64,000 nt of DNA, taken from NCBI GenBank assembly GCA_027257055.1, contig JAPVLO010000056.1, positions 62,001 to 126,000 on the forward strand, in the 5' to 3' direction. Position 1 is the stretch's first letter. Every line of letters begins with the position of its first letter. The notes under the pieces are model-generated. The model did no database searches. It saw only the letters and a program-made list of their open reading frames with translations, and was not told the origin of the DNA. The position numbers were made by a program, and so were the translations under genes. This document shows positions 50,000-61,971 of this stretch, in pieces. This DNA is from Cephalopachus bancanus (taxonomy: Eukaryota; Chordata; Mammalia; Primates; Tarsiidae).

Positions 50000-50870
50000 C
50001 CCTTGGGCTTCAGCTCTCCACATCCGCCTGCCTCCTGGGGAACACACGATGCAGGCACTTCAAACTCCGCAGCCAGGATGAGCTCAGCCTCTTCCCCCAA
50101 GCCTGTTCCCCTTCAGTGCTGCCAACCACCGAGTGGCCCCACAAGCTGCCCTGCCCACCCCAGAACCTGGATTCACCTGCTTCCCCCTCCCTGTGCCCAC
50201 GTTCACCAGCCCTCTTGGCCTGTTGTTCCTGGCTCTTCACCTATTGTCCGATCCGCCCCCTTCCTCTCCACAGCCTCCTCCCAGGTCCAGGCCACCACCT
50301 TGTCATCTGGGCTACGCCACAGCCTCCTTGCTGACCTCCTGGCCGCCATTCCTGCCCTCCTTCAATCCATTCTCCTTGCTGCAGCCATAGGGGAGACTTC
50401 CAATGCAAAGACGGGAAGAGTTTTTCTTGCTGAAAATGCCTCCTGCTACCTTTAGGATAAGGTCTGCTTCTGACCCTCAGGGTGTACACAGCTCCCTGCT
50501 ACCACAGTGAGCGGGCCCCTCACCGTCGCCCTCTCCTGACCCAGCTGCACCATGCTCACTCTTAAACACACGGTCTACTCTCACAGAATATCCTTTGCCC
50601 CTTTTGTGCCAATATCTACCCACCCTCCAGGCCTCAGGATGACCATCCTCACCTATAGGATGGCCTCCCCGTCCCACTCCCCTTGCCTCCAAGACTGGTT
50701 TCTCCTGCAGAGCCCCCTGGTCCCATCAAACACCAATCACTCTGGGGCCCTGCTCACCTGGCTGCCTGTCTTCCTAGACACTCGGTTCTGCAGGCTGGGA
50801 CCATAACGAGCTTGCTCACCACTGTATCCTCAGCACATGGCAGGGGCGTTCTAGACCGTGTCCAATACGC
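50000..50870. repeat. Long L2 segment in the PARS2 intron
   Basis: L2-like text over several hundred bases: 'ggccaccaccttgtcatctg', 'aaggtctgcttctgaccctc', 'ctctggggccctgctcacct' and 'actgtatcctcagcacatgg'. Non-coding. The open frames here are shadows. Confidence 0.6.
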
Positions 50871-51050
50871 AAGTACATTTCTGTATGATTTTACAAGCTA
50901 TCCACACCTTTCTAATGGCAGTACAACATTCTGTTGATTGACTATATAAAAAGAGTTGTTAGTTTTCCCTGTTACACATCATCTACAATAAGCAGAAGGC
51001 TTTCTTCTTTGTTTTATATTTGGGAGAAATTTTCAGAAATGGAATTACTA

Positions 51051-51437
51051 GCCAGGCATGGTGGCTTACGCCTGTCATTCCAGCACTTTGGGAGGCTGAG
51101 GTGGGAGGACTGTTTGAATCCAGGAGTTCGAGACCAGTCTGGGAAACATAGTAAGTCCTCATCTCTACAAAACATAAAAAAGATTAGCCAGGTGTGGGGG
51201 CATGCACCTGTAGTCCCAGCTACTCAAGAGGCTGAGGAGGGAGGATTGTTTGAACCCAGGAGTTGAGGCTGTGGTGAACCATAATCATGCTAATAATCTA
51301 ATCTGTTTTATACAGCACAATCCCTGAAGGAAGCCATGGGATTTCCCATGGAGCCTAATGTAGCCTCCCATTGGAGCCTAATGCTAATAATTACCATAAT
51401 CTGGGTAACAGAGTGAGACCCTGACTCAAAAAAAAAG
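51051..51437 (+). mobile_element. Alu with a 94-bp non-Alu insertion
   Basis: Alu text from gccaggcatggtggcttacg to the right arm at 51297 is broken, and resumes at 51392 with 'ccataatctgggtaacagag' to 'gagaccctgactc' plus an A-run. The inserted piece is bounded by atgctaataat on both sides. Confidence 0.75.
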
Positions 51438-51710
51438 GAATCACTGAGTCAAAAGATATAAGCTCTTTTAAGATTCTTGACTCACACTGCCATATCCAGT
51501 GAGTACCTCCACTTTCCAGCACAGTCCACAGAGCAAAGCTCCCCACAGTATCTGAGAATCAGTTACTGATTCCTCTCAGCTCTAGGGAGCTGGAATCCCC
51601 CAGCTGGTTATCTCCAGCCTTCAGCAGCCTCAGGTCCTCCAGCTGGTCCTGTCCAACCTTGAGAGGCCTCATACATTTCCCTTGTGCACTGTACAGATGT
51701 TAAAAGATTG

Positions 51711-51857
51711 GGGCTTGGCATGGTGGCTTATGCCTATAACCTCAGTACTTTGGGAGGCCAAGGCAGGAGGATCACTTAAGGCCAGGAGTTTGAGGCTGCA
51801 GTAAGCTATGATCACCTGTCATCCAGTCTGGGTGACAGACCAATACCCTGTCTCAAA
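51711..51857 (+). mobile_element. Alu monomer-like element
   Basis: It reads gggcttggcatggtggctta to 'ataccctgtctcaaaaagag'. One arm with a joined tail (FRAM/FLAM-like or internally deleted). Confidence 0.65.
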
Positions 51858-52081
51858 AAGAGAAACAAAAAAACGTTGGGAGGTACTTCCAGAGCCCATT
51901 ACTCACTTGCAGTCTGACCTTAGGCCAGTGGCCCAAGTCAGAAACTCCTTTACCCTTGACTCCTCCTCAAGCAGATGAGTCTGTCTCCAAGATTTCTCTC
52001 AAGCCCACCGCCTTCCTCTTTGGCCCTTACTGCCTCAACCTTGGGTTAGACCCTCAGCACCGCTCGCTACATTACAGAAGC

Positions 52082-52238
52082 CCAGTGGTTCCGAAATTCA
52101 GTCGAGCATCAGAATCCCTGCAGGGCTTGTGACAACACTGATTGCAGGGCCCCTGCCCCAGAGCTTCCGATTCAGTAAGTCCCAGGTGATGGTGATAACG
52201 CTGGTCCAGGGACCACACTGGGAGAACCACTGCAGAAG
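52082..52238 (+). mobile_element. MER5A-type hAT-Charlie fossil
   Basis: 'cagtggttccgaaattcagt', 'cagagcttccgattcagtaa', 'gtcccaggtgatggtgataa' and 'gggaccacactgggagaacc', with inverted ends: cagtggtt at the left and gagaaccactg at the right. Confidence 0.8.
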
Positions 52239-52239
52239 C

Positions 52240-52400
52240 CTGGCTGTGCACCTGAACTGACTTAGCTCGTAATCTCCCTGAGGGCAGTAGCTATGTCTAC
52301 TTTGTCCCAAGCTGTGTCTGCAGCATCCAGCACAGTGCCTGGCTATAGCAGACGCTCAGGACATGTTCTGGCCACGAACGAACGGAGATTCTTGACCCCT
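52240..52400. repeat. L2 3'-end fragment
   Basis: 'gagggcagtagctatgtcta', 'agcacagtgcctggctatag'. It is followed by unique sequence up to the PARS2 CpG island. Confidence 0.6.
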
Positions 52401-52849
52401 GTCGGTCCAGACCCCATGTTACAGATACAAAGACAGCTGACCCCATCCTTATAATCCATCAACGGCGGGTTCAAGTGACACAGGAAATGAGGGCAGGGTC
52501 ACCCAAGGGAGGCGAGGTCCTCGCCTCCAAAGCCCACGGCTTCCATCAGGGATTGTGCTGCATAAAACAGCAACGGCACCCCAGACCCAGTTCTAAGAGC
52601 TGGCTCGGCCTTTGCTCGCTGGGTGACCCTGGAGTAATCACTCCACCCTCCCGATTTCCCGTACGTAAAAGGCTCAGCGACCAGGTGATCCCGAAGGTCT
52701 TTCCAGAGCTGGCACGTCTGGAAACACCGCGCCTTTCACGAAGACCCGAGGTAGTCCAGGAAGCGCTGCCCTCATTTGACAACGGAAGAAACAGACCAGG
52801 AGATGACATATCCACGACTTTGTATGACTGCGAGCCCGCCCGGTTCAAG

Positions 52850-53380
52850 GACGGGATGCACGTGGGAAGTAGACTCCAGGGTCTCCGCGCCCAGAGCCGG
52901 GCGCCTGCTTCACTCCGCCGGCCCCATCCGTCCCCAAAGCCTCACTGTCACCCACGCTCACTACCTGCAGTCCAAACCACCGCCGCTCGCTACGACCGCC
53001 GCGCCGGGCCAGCGCGCCTGCGCCAGGGACGAGCCTGCCCCCCTCAGCCCCGCCTGCCGTCCTTTCCGCCAATCGCAAAGCCGCACTCACGGAGGCGTGG
53101 TTGACCTGGCCCCATCCCCCCAGACGCGTGTGAGAGGTTTTCCGGAAGTTTAGCCAAAGAGAGAGAACCCCCAGCTATTCCGAAGATCATAGATTGTTCT
53201 GGGCAGCCATGAGTGTATCACTGTTCCGGAAGTGCCCTCTAGGACCTAGGGAGGTGTAGCTCTATGATCAAAGCCGACATCCGTGGATTTGAGTCTGGAG
53301 TTCCCGCCCACTGCCAGGCCGCGCCCACTCCCCCGAATAAGAGGCCGGCTGGCGACAGTGTAACCATGACAACACACTGG
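52850..53380 (-). promoter_or_regulatory. PARS2: PARS2 CpG-rich promoter with paired ETS sites
   Basis: CpG-rich, TATA-less. Two identical ETS/GABP-type sites, ttccggaagt, lie at 53140-53149 and 53224-53233. GC-box-like ccgcccac and ccgcgcccac follow at about 53306-53328. GABP sites are common in promoters of nuclear genes for mitochondrial proteins, so this fits PARS2. An RFX-like motif gtaaccatgacaac lies at 53360-53373. Confidence 0.65.
52965..53090 (-). other. PARS2: Probable PARS2 non-coding exon 1 (5' end approximate)
   Basis: On the minus strand the donor is gactgcag|gtagtgagcg at 52965/52964. It follows a CpG-dense stretch (52860-53090) as expected for a first exon. This fits the known PARS2 layout of one non-coding exon and one coding exon. 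The transcription start is not fixed and could lie anywhere up to about 53150. Confidence 0.6.
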
Positions 53381-53662
53381 CCCATGTAGTTTCTAATCTA
53401 CCCTATGATTTTTATGAGTTTTCAGTTTAAAGAACTATAAAATTGTGAAACAGTTTGAGAAAGGCACCTTAACCCCAGTGCCCAAGACATTCTTTAAGAC
53501 ACAAATTTAAACTTTCATTTACAAAATATTTTTTGAGCAGCTACCACGTACAAGCCACTCTTGTAGACATGGGGGATTGTGAAGTGAACAAAACAAACAA
53601 AATTCCCTGCATTCAGTGTAGCTTGTGTTCTAGAGAAAGAAGACTCTCAACAAATCATTACA

Positions 53663-53970
53663 GGCCGGGCTCGGTGGCTCAGCCTGCCATCCCAGCACTT
53701 TGGGAGGCCGAGGTGAGTGGATTGCCTGATCCTGCAGGTTCGAGACCAGCCCGGGCAAATTGGCGAGACCTCATATCTACAATAAGTAATAATAATAAAA
53801 TTAGCCGGGCGTGGTAGCGCGCGCCTGTAGTTCTGGTTACTTGGAAGGCTGAGGCGGAAGGATCACAGAGCTCAGTGGGTCGACTCTGGGGTGGCTGTGA
53901 GTGTGCCAGGGCACTCCAGCCTGGGCGACAAAGTGAGACTCCAACTCAAAATAAATAAGTAAATAAATAA
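53663..53970 (+). mobile_element. Alu, lineage-specific type
   Basis: It starts ggccgggctcggtggctcag and has 'atctacaataagtaataata' and 'gagactccaactc', with an (AAAT)n tail. Confidence 0.9.
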
Positions 53971-54050
53971 ATACAGTGAAATTTAAGATAGCAAAACTCA
54001 GTATTTTAACAGCATTTTTTTTCAATTAATTTTTTAAAACCAAAATTAGG

Positions 54051-54343
54051 GCCAGGAGCAAGCCTGTAATCCCAGCACTTTGGGAGGCTGAGGCGGGAGG
54101 ATTGCTTGAGCCCAGGAGTTCGAGACCAGCCTGGGTAACATAGCAAAGCTCATCTCATCAAAAAATCAAAAAAAATTAGCCGGATGTGGTGGTGTGCATC
54201 TGTAGTCCTAGTTATTTGAGAGGTTGAAAGAGAGGATCACCTGAGCCCAGGAGTGCAGTGAGCCATGATCGTGCCACTGCACTCCAGCATGGGTAACAGA
54301 GTGAGACTCTGACTCAAAAAAAAAAAAGAAAAAAAAATTTAAT
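54051..54343 (+). mobile_element. Alu (J-like)
   Basis: It starts in shortened form 'ggccaggagcaagcctgtaa' (about 10 bases of the left end are missing) and ends 'gagactctgactc' plus an A-tail. Confidence 0.85.
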
Positions 54344-54360
54344 GTAAAAATCCATGGTGG

Positions 54361-54660
54361 GCCAGGCTCAGTGGCTCAGGCTGTAATCCCAGCACTTTGG
54401 GAGGCCGGATGAGTGGATTGCCTGTGCCTGCGGGTTTGAGACCAGCCTGGGCAACTTGGCGAGACCTCGCCTCTACAATTAAAAAAAAAAATTGCCGAGC
54501 GTGATAGCGAGCACCTGTAGTTCCGGCTACTTGGAAGGCTGAGGCAGAAGGATCACTGGAGCCCAGCAGGACGACACTGGGGTGGCCATGAGCATGCCAC
54601 TGCATTCCAGCCTGGGCAATGGAGTGAGATTCCAACTGAAAAAAACAAAACAAAACAAAA
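54361..54660 (+). mobile_element. Alu, lineage-specific type
   Basis: It starts gccaggctcagtggctcagg and ends 'gagattccaactg' plus an (AAAAC)n tail. Imperfect target duplication: atccatggtg before and atacatggtg after. Confidence 0.88.
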
Positions 54661-54669
54661 AGAAATACA

Positions 54670-55730
54670 TGGTGTACAAAATATCAACATTTTAGACAGA
54701 TCGTCCGTCACTCAGGTGGTGGTAAACACTGTGGAGACCACTTAAGCAAGATGGAGTACAAGGCCAAGTGTTTGCAATGTAAAAGAGCATCAGGGAGAGC
54801 CTCATAGAGAAGGTGGCATTTTAGTGAACACCTGAAGGAGGTGAGCCACAGAACCTTGCAACCAGGCCCCGCTGCTCCCTGGGAAGTAGAGAACATTTGG
54901 AGACGAATGTTCCAGACACACACAGGGAACAACAAGTACAAACGTCCTGCAGCGGGAACTACATATCAGATAACTCCACCTAATACAAACTAGCTTATTG
55001 AGTGCCTAAAATGAACCAGACCCGACGCAAGACACTGGCGATTCTGAAACTGGCTCTGAGAAGCTCTCAGCCCGCCAGGATCTTCCAGGAACAGCCCTGT
55101 GTGATCAGCGGTGTAATGGGGGTGAACAAAGCCCTGTGGGAGCAGGGGCAGGAGGGCTTCACCAAAGAGGTGACCTTGGGGCTGGTCCTGAAGGATGAGT
55201 GGGGTTTACCTGGACAGGAAAAGCAGTGGAGGGGAGTGGAACGTCCAGGCGGAGGACCAGGACACTCAAGGGCACGATCAGGAAATGAGGAATTGGAGTG
55301 AGGAAGGGTGGGGTGTGATGGGGTTTACACGTTTATTTCTCACACCTCCTAACACAGTGCTTGACACACAGACCAGAGCGGTGTTTCTCAACCATCATAT
55401 GCACCTATGCCCCAGCCCGCCCCAAGATGCTGGCTGTGGGTCTGGGGTGGGCCCAGGCATTAGTATTAAATAGCAGGAAATGTGCAGTCTAGCTTAGGGC
55501 AGCTAGCCGAGATGAAGGGCATGAGACAACCTGGTGTGGGGAAGGGGTAGCTGCATGTTATGATCCTGGTCTTACAGTTGAAGAAATGCAGCTCAGGGGG
55601 CGCACACAATGCTTCTACCGCCAGCTAGGAGGCAGCGCTGGGTGGACTCGAGCTCTTCTGTCTCTGGGTCTCTCTTGGCTTCCACAGTCCAACACTGTGG
55701 GGTATGTTCCCCAAGGAATACAGTCCCAGA
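54670..55730. other. Intergenic, old dispersed repeats
   Basis: 54780-54960 and 55090-55320 carry text of the same ancient repeat as 28.6 kb ('ggtggcattttagtgaacac', 'gaggtgaccttggggctgg'). A MER5B-like piece lies at about 55380-55475 ('gtgtttctcaaccatcatat'). No gene. Confidence 0.5.
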
Positions 55731-55735
55731 GGGTT

Positions 55736-55868
55736 TTTTGTTTGTTTGTTTTTGAAACAGGGTCTCACTATATTGTCCAGGCTGGTCTCAAACTCCTGGA
55801 CTCAAGCAGTCCTCCTGCCTCTGCTTCCCAAAGTGCTGGGATTACAGGCGTGAGTCACCAAGCCCGGC
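55736..55868 (-). mobile_element. Alu half element, reverse orientation
   Basis: A (GTTT)n tail, 'aaacagggtctcactatatt' to 'gtgagtcaccaagcccggcc'. Right-arm-like. Confidence 0.75.
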
Positions 55869-55892
55869 CCTGGCTAAATAAAAACATTTTTT

Positions 55893-56020
55893 TGTTTGTT
55901 TGTTTGTAGAACCAGGGTCTTGCTACATTGTCCAGGACAGTCGTGAACTCCTAGCCTCAAGGGATCCTCAGTCTCCCAAAGCGCTGGGATTACAGGCATG
56001 AGAGCCACCTTGCCCAGCTG
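55893..56020 (-). mobile_element. Alu half element, reverse orientation
   Basis: A (GTTT)n tail, 'gaaccagggtcttgctacatt' (in part) to 'gccaccttgcccagctg'. It is the same shape as its neighbour and may be an old tandem or independent insertion. Confidence 0.7.
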
Positions 56021-56029
56021 CCAGAGGTT

Positions 56030-58700
56030 TTAATGGGGTGATATTCCTCTCTCCTTCTCTTTGAGGACAGGAGGCAAATGAATTTCTCAAATGCACATTT
56101 CCAAAGTAGCCTTTGATTTCTCCTGGCTCCGGTGCATGTGATGACATCCCTTCCAATCCTGGAAAAGCCAGGCAGCTGTCCTCTGCACCCTGAGGTGTTA
56201 ATTATTTCTCAATTAGCAGTCCCCGGGCTGTGGTGCACAGTGGTGTGGAGAGGCCTAATGACTTGCCATGTTGATACACCCCCACGTCTTCAGAGCACTT
56301 TACCAATGGTAACTAATTAATGCTCAGGACCCCCTTGGGAGGCAAGCCAAGAACGCTGTTTTACTGGGAGTTTGTAGCCAGCTCTGCAGCTCCAGGTTGC
56401 AGGCAAGTCCCATCAAGACAGCCGCAGTCAGGGGAGATTTGCTCCTCACCGGGGAAGTCCAGAGTGGCGGACACCCCAAGGGAGTGGGGACCCGGAATCT
56501 AGCCCTGTGGCTGCCGGCAACTTCCTGGGTGACATTTCAATCAGTCCATTGACCAATAATTTATTGGATGACTGAATTTACGGAGCTTATTCATGGTGAA
56601 AGCCCCGTGAGTCTCCGACCTCACACGCAAAAAGACCCATCCAGAAAATATTTATTCATTCGCTCATTGATATATTGGTTACCAAAAAGAAAAAGGAAGA
56701 GAGAAAAGGACTCCATGGCCGGCCTAGAGCCCCATGGCCCTGGGGATACACCTTGCACTTAGTGGCTCTACCGGCCACTGGCCAGACTAGGAACCCCGTG
56801 AGGGAGCCACGGGCTTTGCTCTGTTCTTCGATCTCAGCCCCGAGCAGAGGGCCTGGTCTGGTGTTGGGCCTCAGCCAAGCGTTTTGCTCGTTTGTTTGTT
56901 GTTTGACTCTACCGATCAATCAGTGACTGGTTGGTTTGTTTCTGCCTCAGATTGTGAGCTGAGGACATGTTGAGCTGGTGGCCTGGCATCAAGGGGAACT
57001 CTGGATGGGGGCTGAATGAGCAAAGGAAGGCAGTGTTGAGGCACTGCCTGACCTCCTGGAGAGGCTGCCTTTCCAAGCAGTGAGCACAGTACCCTGTGGT
57101 GAGAAGCTGTGAGGAGGGAAGGGTGAGATGCTGAGGGAACAGTGTTGCCATTTATGGGGAAGGCGGTGTGTGGGAAATCCAATTATGAGGTTGGATCAGG
57201 GAGGGCTTCCTGGAGGATGGGAACTGGGGATTGGGCCTCAAAGAATAAACAGGGGTAAAAACAGAGGTGGAAAGACATTCTGGTCAGAGTCGGTAAAAGG
57301 TTGATGGTAAGGGAGAGGCTAGAGATAGTTCTGGCAGGAGCACCAAGCACACTCAGGAGTGGTTGATGCACAGCTGGAGAGGCGTCGGGAGTCAGATGTG
57401 GCCGGGCCTGCTGGACCAGGTGTGAGTGTGCCTTTATCCCTGTGGCCACTGAAACTTTCCTGGGAGGAGCGATACTCTCCTCTTCTGCCCCAGCCCCCAA
57501 CACACACACACCCCTCCGAGAAAAACCCCCGGACATTTTGCATTCCACCGGACAGCATGTATTAGCCATAATTTGAAAACAAGTGCAACTGGCACGCCAG
57601 GAAGGTGGCTGCCTCCTTTACTGAGTGTCCCCAGGCAGACACACCACACTGTCTGCTGTGAGAAGCAGGCCTGTGAGAGGGCTTCACGCCAGGAGAGGAC
57701 TCGGTCAGCAGGGTTTCTTTGCCTGAGGTGTCACCTCAGATTGGAGGAAGAGGGTAGGGAGACAGGCCGGAAGAGAGGTTCCTGTAATAGCCCAAACTGG
57801 GGCAGTGGGTGGGAGAGAAGGAGCCAGATTCCAGAGACATCTGTCCAGAGATAGCCCAGCGGATGGACGCCGGAGTCTCCGCCGTCCCCAGAGCCCAGCC
57901 TAGCCCAGACAGGGGTGGGAGGTGGGAGGCGGGAGGGCGGCTAGGGTCGGGGAGGCCTTGACTTGGAACCTGCCAGGCTCTTCCCAGCTGCATGACCTTG
58001 GCAAGTTACTTTCTTGTCTCTTCATCGGTAAGCCAGAAAGTATAATAGTGCCACATAGGGGTGTCATGAAATGTCGCCGAGCGAAGTCATTGAAAGCAGC
58101 CCGCCTGCCCCTCAACCCATGTCAACCTTTCCCTCCCATGCTGACTCGGGGACCCACGGCTCCCTTGTCCATCACAAGGAAAGAGCCATCATTCTCCTGC
58201 TGCTGCCTCTGAGGGTTCTAAGGACTCCCTACTCTCACTACTACGTGGGATGCGAATGCCCTTGTCTCTGGGGGCCCCTTCTCCTTGGGCCCAGAGCTCA
58301 CCATTTTTCATTTGTTCAGTGCCTGTCAAGGATGATGGGAGACCAGAGGTGGCTGGGAGCGTGGGACTCTGTTTTTATCAAGATTCCTCGGAATTACAGT
58401 GTGGCCACTAATGTCTTCTTCATCATCATCATTGTCATCAATATTGACACTTATAGAGCCCTTGCTGTGTGCCAGAGACAGTATTAAGCACTTTACACCC
58501 ATGTCTGATTAAACCCTTACAACAATTCCCTGAGGCATAAATATCACCGCAGTGTCCATTTTGCAGCTGGGGCAGCCAAGGCTCAGCATGCTGGGTTAGC
58601 TTGTCCATGGTCAACATGACTAGGGAAAGGGAAGAAAGGAGTCATACCCAGGCCTGTTGGACACACAGCCTGATATCTGTATTCACAACATCCAATAGCA
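56030..58700. other. Intergenic, mostly unique with MIR pieces
   Basis: MIR-like text at 56290-56340 and 58440-58620 ('gagcccttgctgtgtgccag', 'gcactttacacccatgtctg'), plus a further segment at 57950-58080 ('tgcatgaccttggcaagtta', 'tcttcatcggtaagccagaa'). 57180-57330 is the ancient repeat seen elsewhere. The rest is not recognised. Confidence 0.5.
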
Positions 58701-58710
58701 ACTTATTTGT

Positions 58711-58995
58711 TTTTTTTGGTTGGAGTCTCACTCCATTGCCCAGGCTGGAGTGCGGTGGCATGCTCACGGCCACCCCAGCATCGATCTGCTGGGTTCAGAC
58801 CATCCTTCCACCTCAGCCTTCCATGTAGCCGGAACTACAGGCATGCACTACCATGCCCGGCTGATTTTTTATTTATTGTAGAGATGAAGTCTCACCAAGT
58901 TGCCCGGGTTGGTCTCGAACCCGTGGGCTCAGGCAATCCACTCGCCTCAGCCTCCCAGAGTGCTGGGATGACAGGCTGAGCCACCGAGCCTGGCC
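58711..58995 (-). mobile_element. Alu, reverse orientation, 14-bp target duplication
   Basis: 'ttggagtctcactccattgc' to 'gagccaccgagcctggcc'. The perfect duplication agcaacttatttgt lies at 58697-58710 and 58996-59009. Confidence 0.93.
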
Positions 58996-59173
58996 AGCAA
59001 CTTATTTGTATCAACCTGTCTTGACCCGTAACCAAAGCTGTGTGAGCAGTCACTCAGAGAGGCCCAACTGTTCAGCTTGGTCCCCCTGTCCCGAGTCCCG
59101 CTCTTCAGCTCAATGCCACCCCCGTCAGAGCCCTTCCTGGAAGCTCCCACTGGAGGTCCTCTCCCTCTCCTGA

Positions 59174-59543
<370 letters not shown>

Positions 59544-59589
59544 CAATCCTCTTGTTGTAGTTACCCACTTACCCCATGCTTGTGAGTGA

Positions 59590-59950
59590 GATACTCAACC
59601 TCCCTGAGCCTCAGAGGCCATGTCTTTAAAATAGCAGTGACGTCTTTCTCGTGGAGTCGTGATGGAGATGAAATGTGTGAGGTAGCCCAGTAAAGGGATT
59701 AGACAGTGCCTGGCACACAGTCAGGGTTCAATTGTTTGCTATCATCATTATTATTATTGATGACAGTGCCCCTGGCTGGCACACAGTAGGTCATGCAGCA
59801 CGCACAGAAAGTTCATCTCTTGATCTCCACTGGACTGCAGGTTCCCAGAGGGAGAGCCCATGTCCTGTTCATCCCCAGCCCTTCTGGATGTGCTTTGGAC
59901 ATAGTGCATCTCAGCACATATTTGCTCAGCACATATTTGCTGAATTAATT
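59590..59950. repeat. MIR followed by L2 fragment
   Basis: MIR-like 59590-59720 ('tcaacctccctgagcctcag', 'gatggagatgaaatgtgtga'). L2-like 59760-59945 ('ccactggactgcaggttccc', 'ttctggatgtgctttggac'). Confidence 0.6.
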
Positions 59951-60105
59951 TCTTTCTCTTTTTTTTTTGTCAGAGTCTCACTCTGTCACCCAGGCTGGAG
60001 TGCAGTGGCACACTCATGGCCACCGCAGCCTCGACCCGCTGGGTTCAGGTGATCCTTCCGCCTCAGCCTTCCAAGCAACTGGAACTACAGGCACACGCCA
60101 CCATG
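59951..60105 (-). mobile_element. Alu monomer, reverse orientation
   Basis: 'gtcagagtctcactctgtca' to 'ggcacacgccaccatga'. Bounded by tgaattaat on both sides (about 59940 and 60104), so this shorter unit inserted as such. Confidence 0.8.
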
Positions 60106-60109
60106 AATT

Positions 60110-61144
60110 AATGCATTTCTACAGAATTCCATTAGTTCCTAAGGATGCCTTGCTAAAAATGTAACAAAGCAAAGCCATCAATCAACAACTGCGAGCACCT
60201 CTTTGGATGAGGCCTGCCGAGCACGGGGCACACCAGAAGTCTGGAGTCCGGTGTGGGTGCTCCAGGACAAAGGCACAAATGGAAAGTCTGTGAGTTCCTG
60301 GAGTTGAGTTCAGCAGTTTGTCTGGTCTCTCTCGCCTAGGAAGGTTGATGGGAATTCAGTTCCTTTCGACAAACCTTCACTTTTCTTTCTGGTGCAGGCT
60401 TTGGGTTAGGGGTGAATGGGGCCGATGAATGAAATGCTGAACGAGGTGGAGTCCATGCTCCCAGAGACAGGAGTCCAGTGTCTGTGTCCAGACACACCTG
60501 AGTTTGCTTTCTAGCTCCAGCACTTGCTGGCTCTGAGAGCTGGGGCAAGTGGCTAGACCGTTCTGGTCTTTGACTTCTCTCCAGTGGGGTCAGTAACCAC
60601 CTTAAAATGTGAATCTCAAGCAAACAGCACTACAAGACTGTAAACAGAAAGTCCTGTATAAACATGAGTGATGGAAAAACAATCAGCTCGTTCTTTTGTG
60701 AGATTAGGTGTGCGAGGAGATAATGACTTTTAAGTCATGACATGGGATTATGCATGTAAAGCCCTTGGAAGGCTGGGACATGGTGCTCGGTGCAGTATTA
60801 ACCACCGTCAGTATTCACCACTGTCGATTCTCAAGGATGGCCCTGGTTCCTGTCGTTCTACCACCTGGCGCCTCTCCCACAAGCCCCTTCCCCATGGCTC
60901 ACCCCTTCACCTCGTTCAGGCCTTTGCTGGAATGTCACCTTCGAAGCCGGACTTCCCGATACTCTTATCTTTCACGGCAATCTGCTCCCATCCCCAGCAC
61001 TCTTGGTATGCCCCCTTACTTAATTTTTCTGCATAACATCCATCATCATTGAACATAGTACATATCTTTCCTAGTTTTTGTATTCTGTTCCCCACCCCGC
61101 CCCTAGCCCCAGTAGAATGGAGGACCCACTATGAAGGCCGGAAC
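60110..61144. other. Intergenic, MIR and L2 fragments
   Basis: MIR-like 60480-60620 ('ctagctccagcacttgctgg') and 60720-60830. L2-like 60840-61080 ('ctttgctggaatgtcacctt'). Nothing else is seen. Confidence 0.5.
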
Positions 61145-61432
61145 ATTTTTTTTAAGTTGGGGTCTCACTCTTTTGCCCGGATTGGAAGGTAGCGGCACAA
61201 TCACAGCTCACCTCAGCCTTAGCCTCCTAGGCTCAGGTGATCCTTCTGCCTCAGCCTTTCAAGTAGCTGGGTCTAAAGGCGTGCACCACCATGGCCAGCT
61301 TGTTTATTTATTTGTTTTTGTAAAGACAAGGTCTCGCTATGTTGCCTAGGCTGGTCTTGACCTCCTGGGCTCTAGCAATCCTCCTGCCTCAGCCTCCCAA
61401 AATGCTGGGAGTACAGGCATGAGCCAATGCCC
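61145..61432 (-). mobile_element. Alu (J-like), reverse orientation
   Basis: 'aagttggggtctcactcttt' to 'catgagccaatgcccagg'. Confidence 0.85.
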
Positions 61433-61486
61433 AGGGTGAAGGTAGGAACTTTTGTTTTGCTCACTAGCATCCCAGTACCTAGACCA

Positions 61487-61700
61487 AGGTCACCAGACTT
61501 TTTTTGCAAGGGCCAGACAGTAAATATTTTAGGCTTTGCAGGCCATATGGCCTCTGTCCATGTTATTGAGCTCTGTCACTGTGGCAAGAATGCAGACATA
61601 GAGCTATGGAAGCATGGCTCTGTTCCAATAAAACTTTATTTAAAAAAACAGGCAGCAGCCGGAATTTGACCTGTGGGCCATAATTGGCCAACCCCTGACC
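61487..61700 (+). mobile_element. hAT-type MITE, copy 3 (best preserved)
   Basis: 'aagggccagacagtaaatat', 'aggctttgcaggccatatgg', 'ccaataaaactttatttaaa', 'tgggccataattggccaacc', with inverted ends near gtcaccagac and ggccaacccctgac. The AATAAA in it is part of the element. Confidence 0.65.
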
Positions 61701-61971
61701 TAAATCCTTTCTGGGCATAATATACATGCTCAATAAATATTTAGTGAATGAACTGTGAATAAATGAGCACAAGACTTCAGTACAGTGCCTGGTACATGGC
61801 TGTACCAGTAAATACATACTTCTTCCTATTTTTACTTAATAAATATGGCAGAATAGGCCATCGTGTATTATATTAGAGTAGCAAAGAAGATGTTGCAGGA
61901 GTATTGAGGTGGTGGACTCCTCCTCTTAGGATGAGAGAGGGCTGCAAAGGGGTCTGTTTAAGAGTTCTCCA

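Noticed and set aside
52475..53104. 209-codon open frame on the plus strand over the PARS2 promoter
   Set aside because: It runs antisense through a CpG island and non-coding exon 1, where stops are rare by composition. The peptide has no domain and is Arg/Pro-rich in the CpG part.
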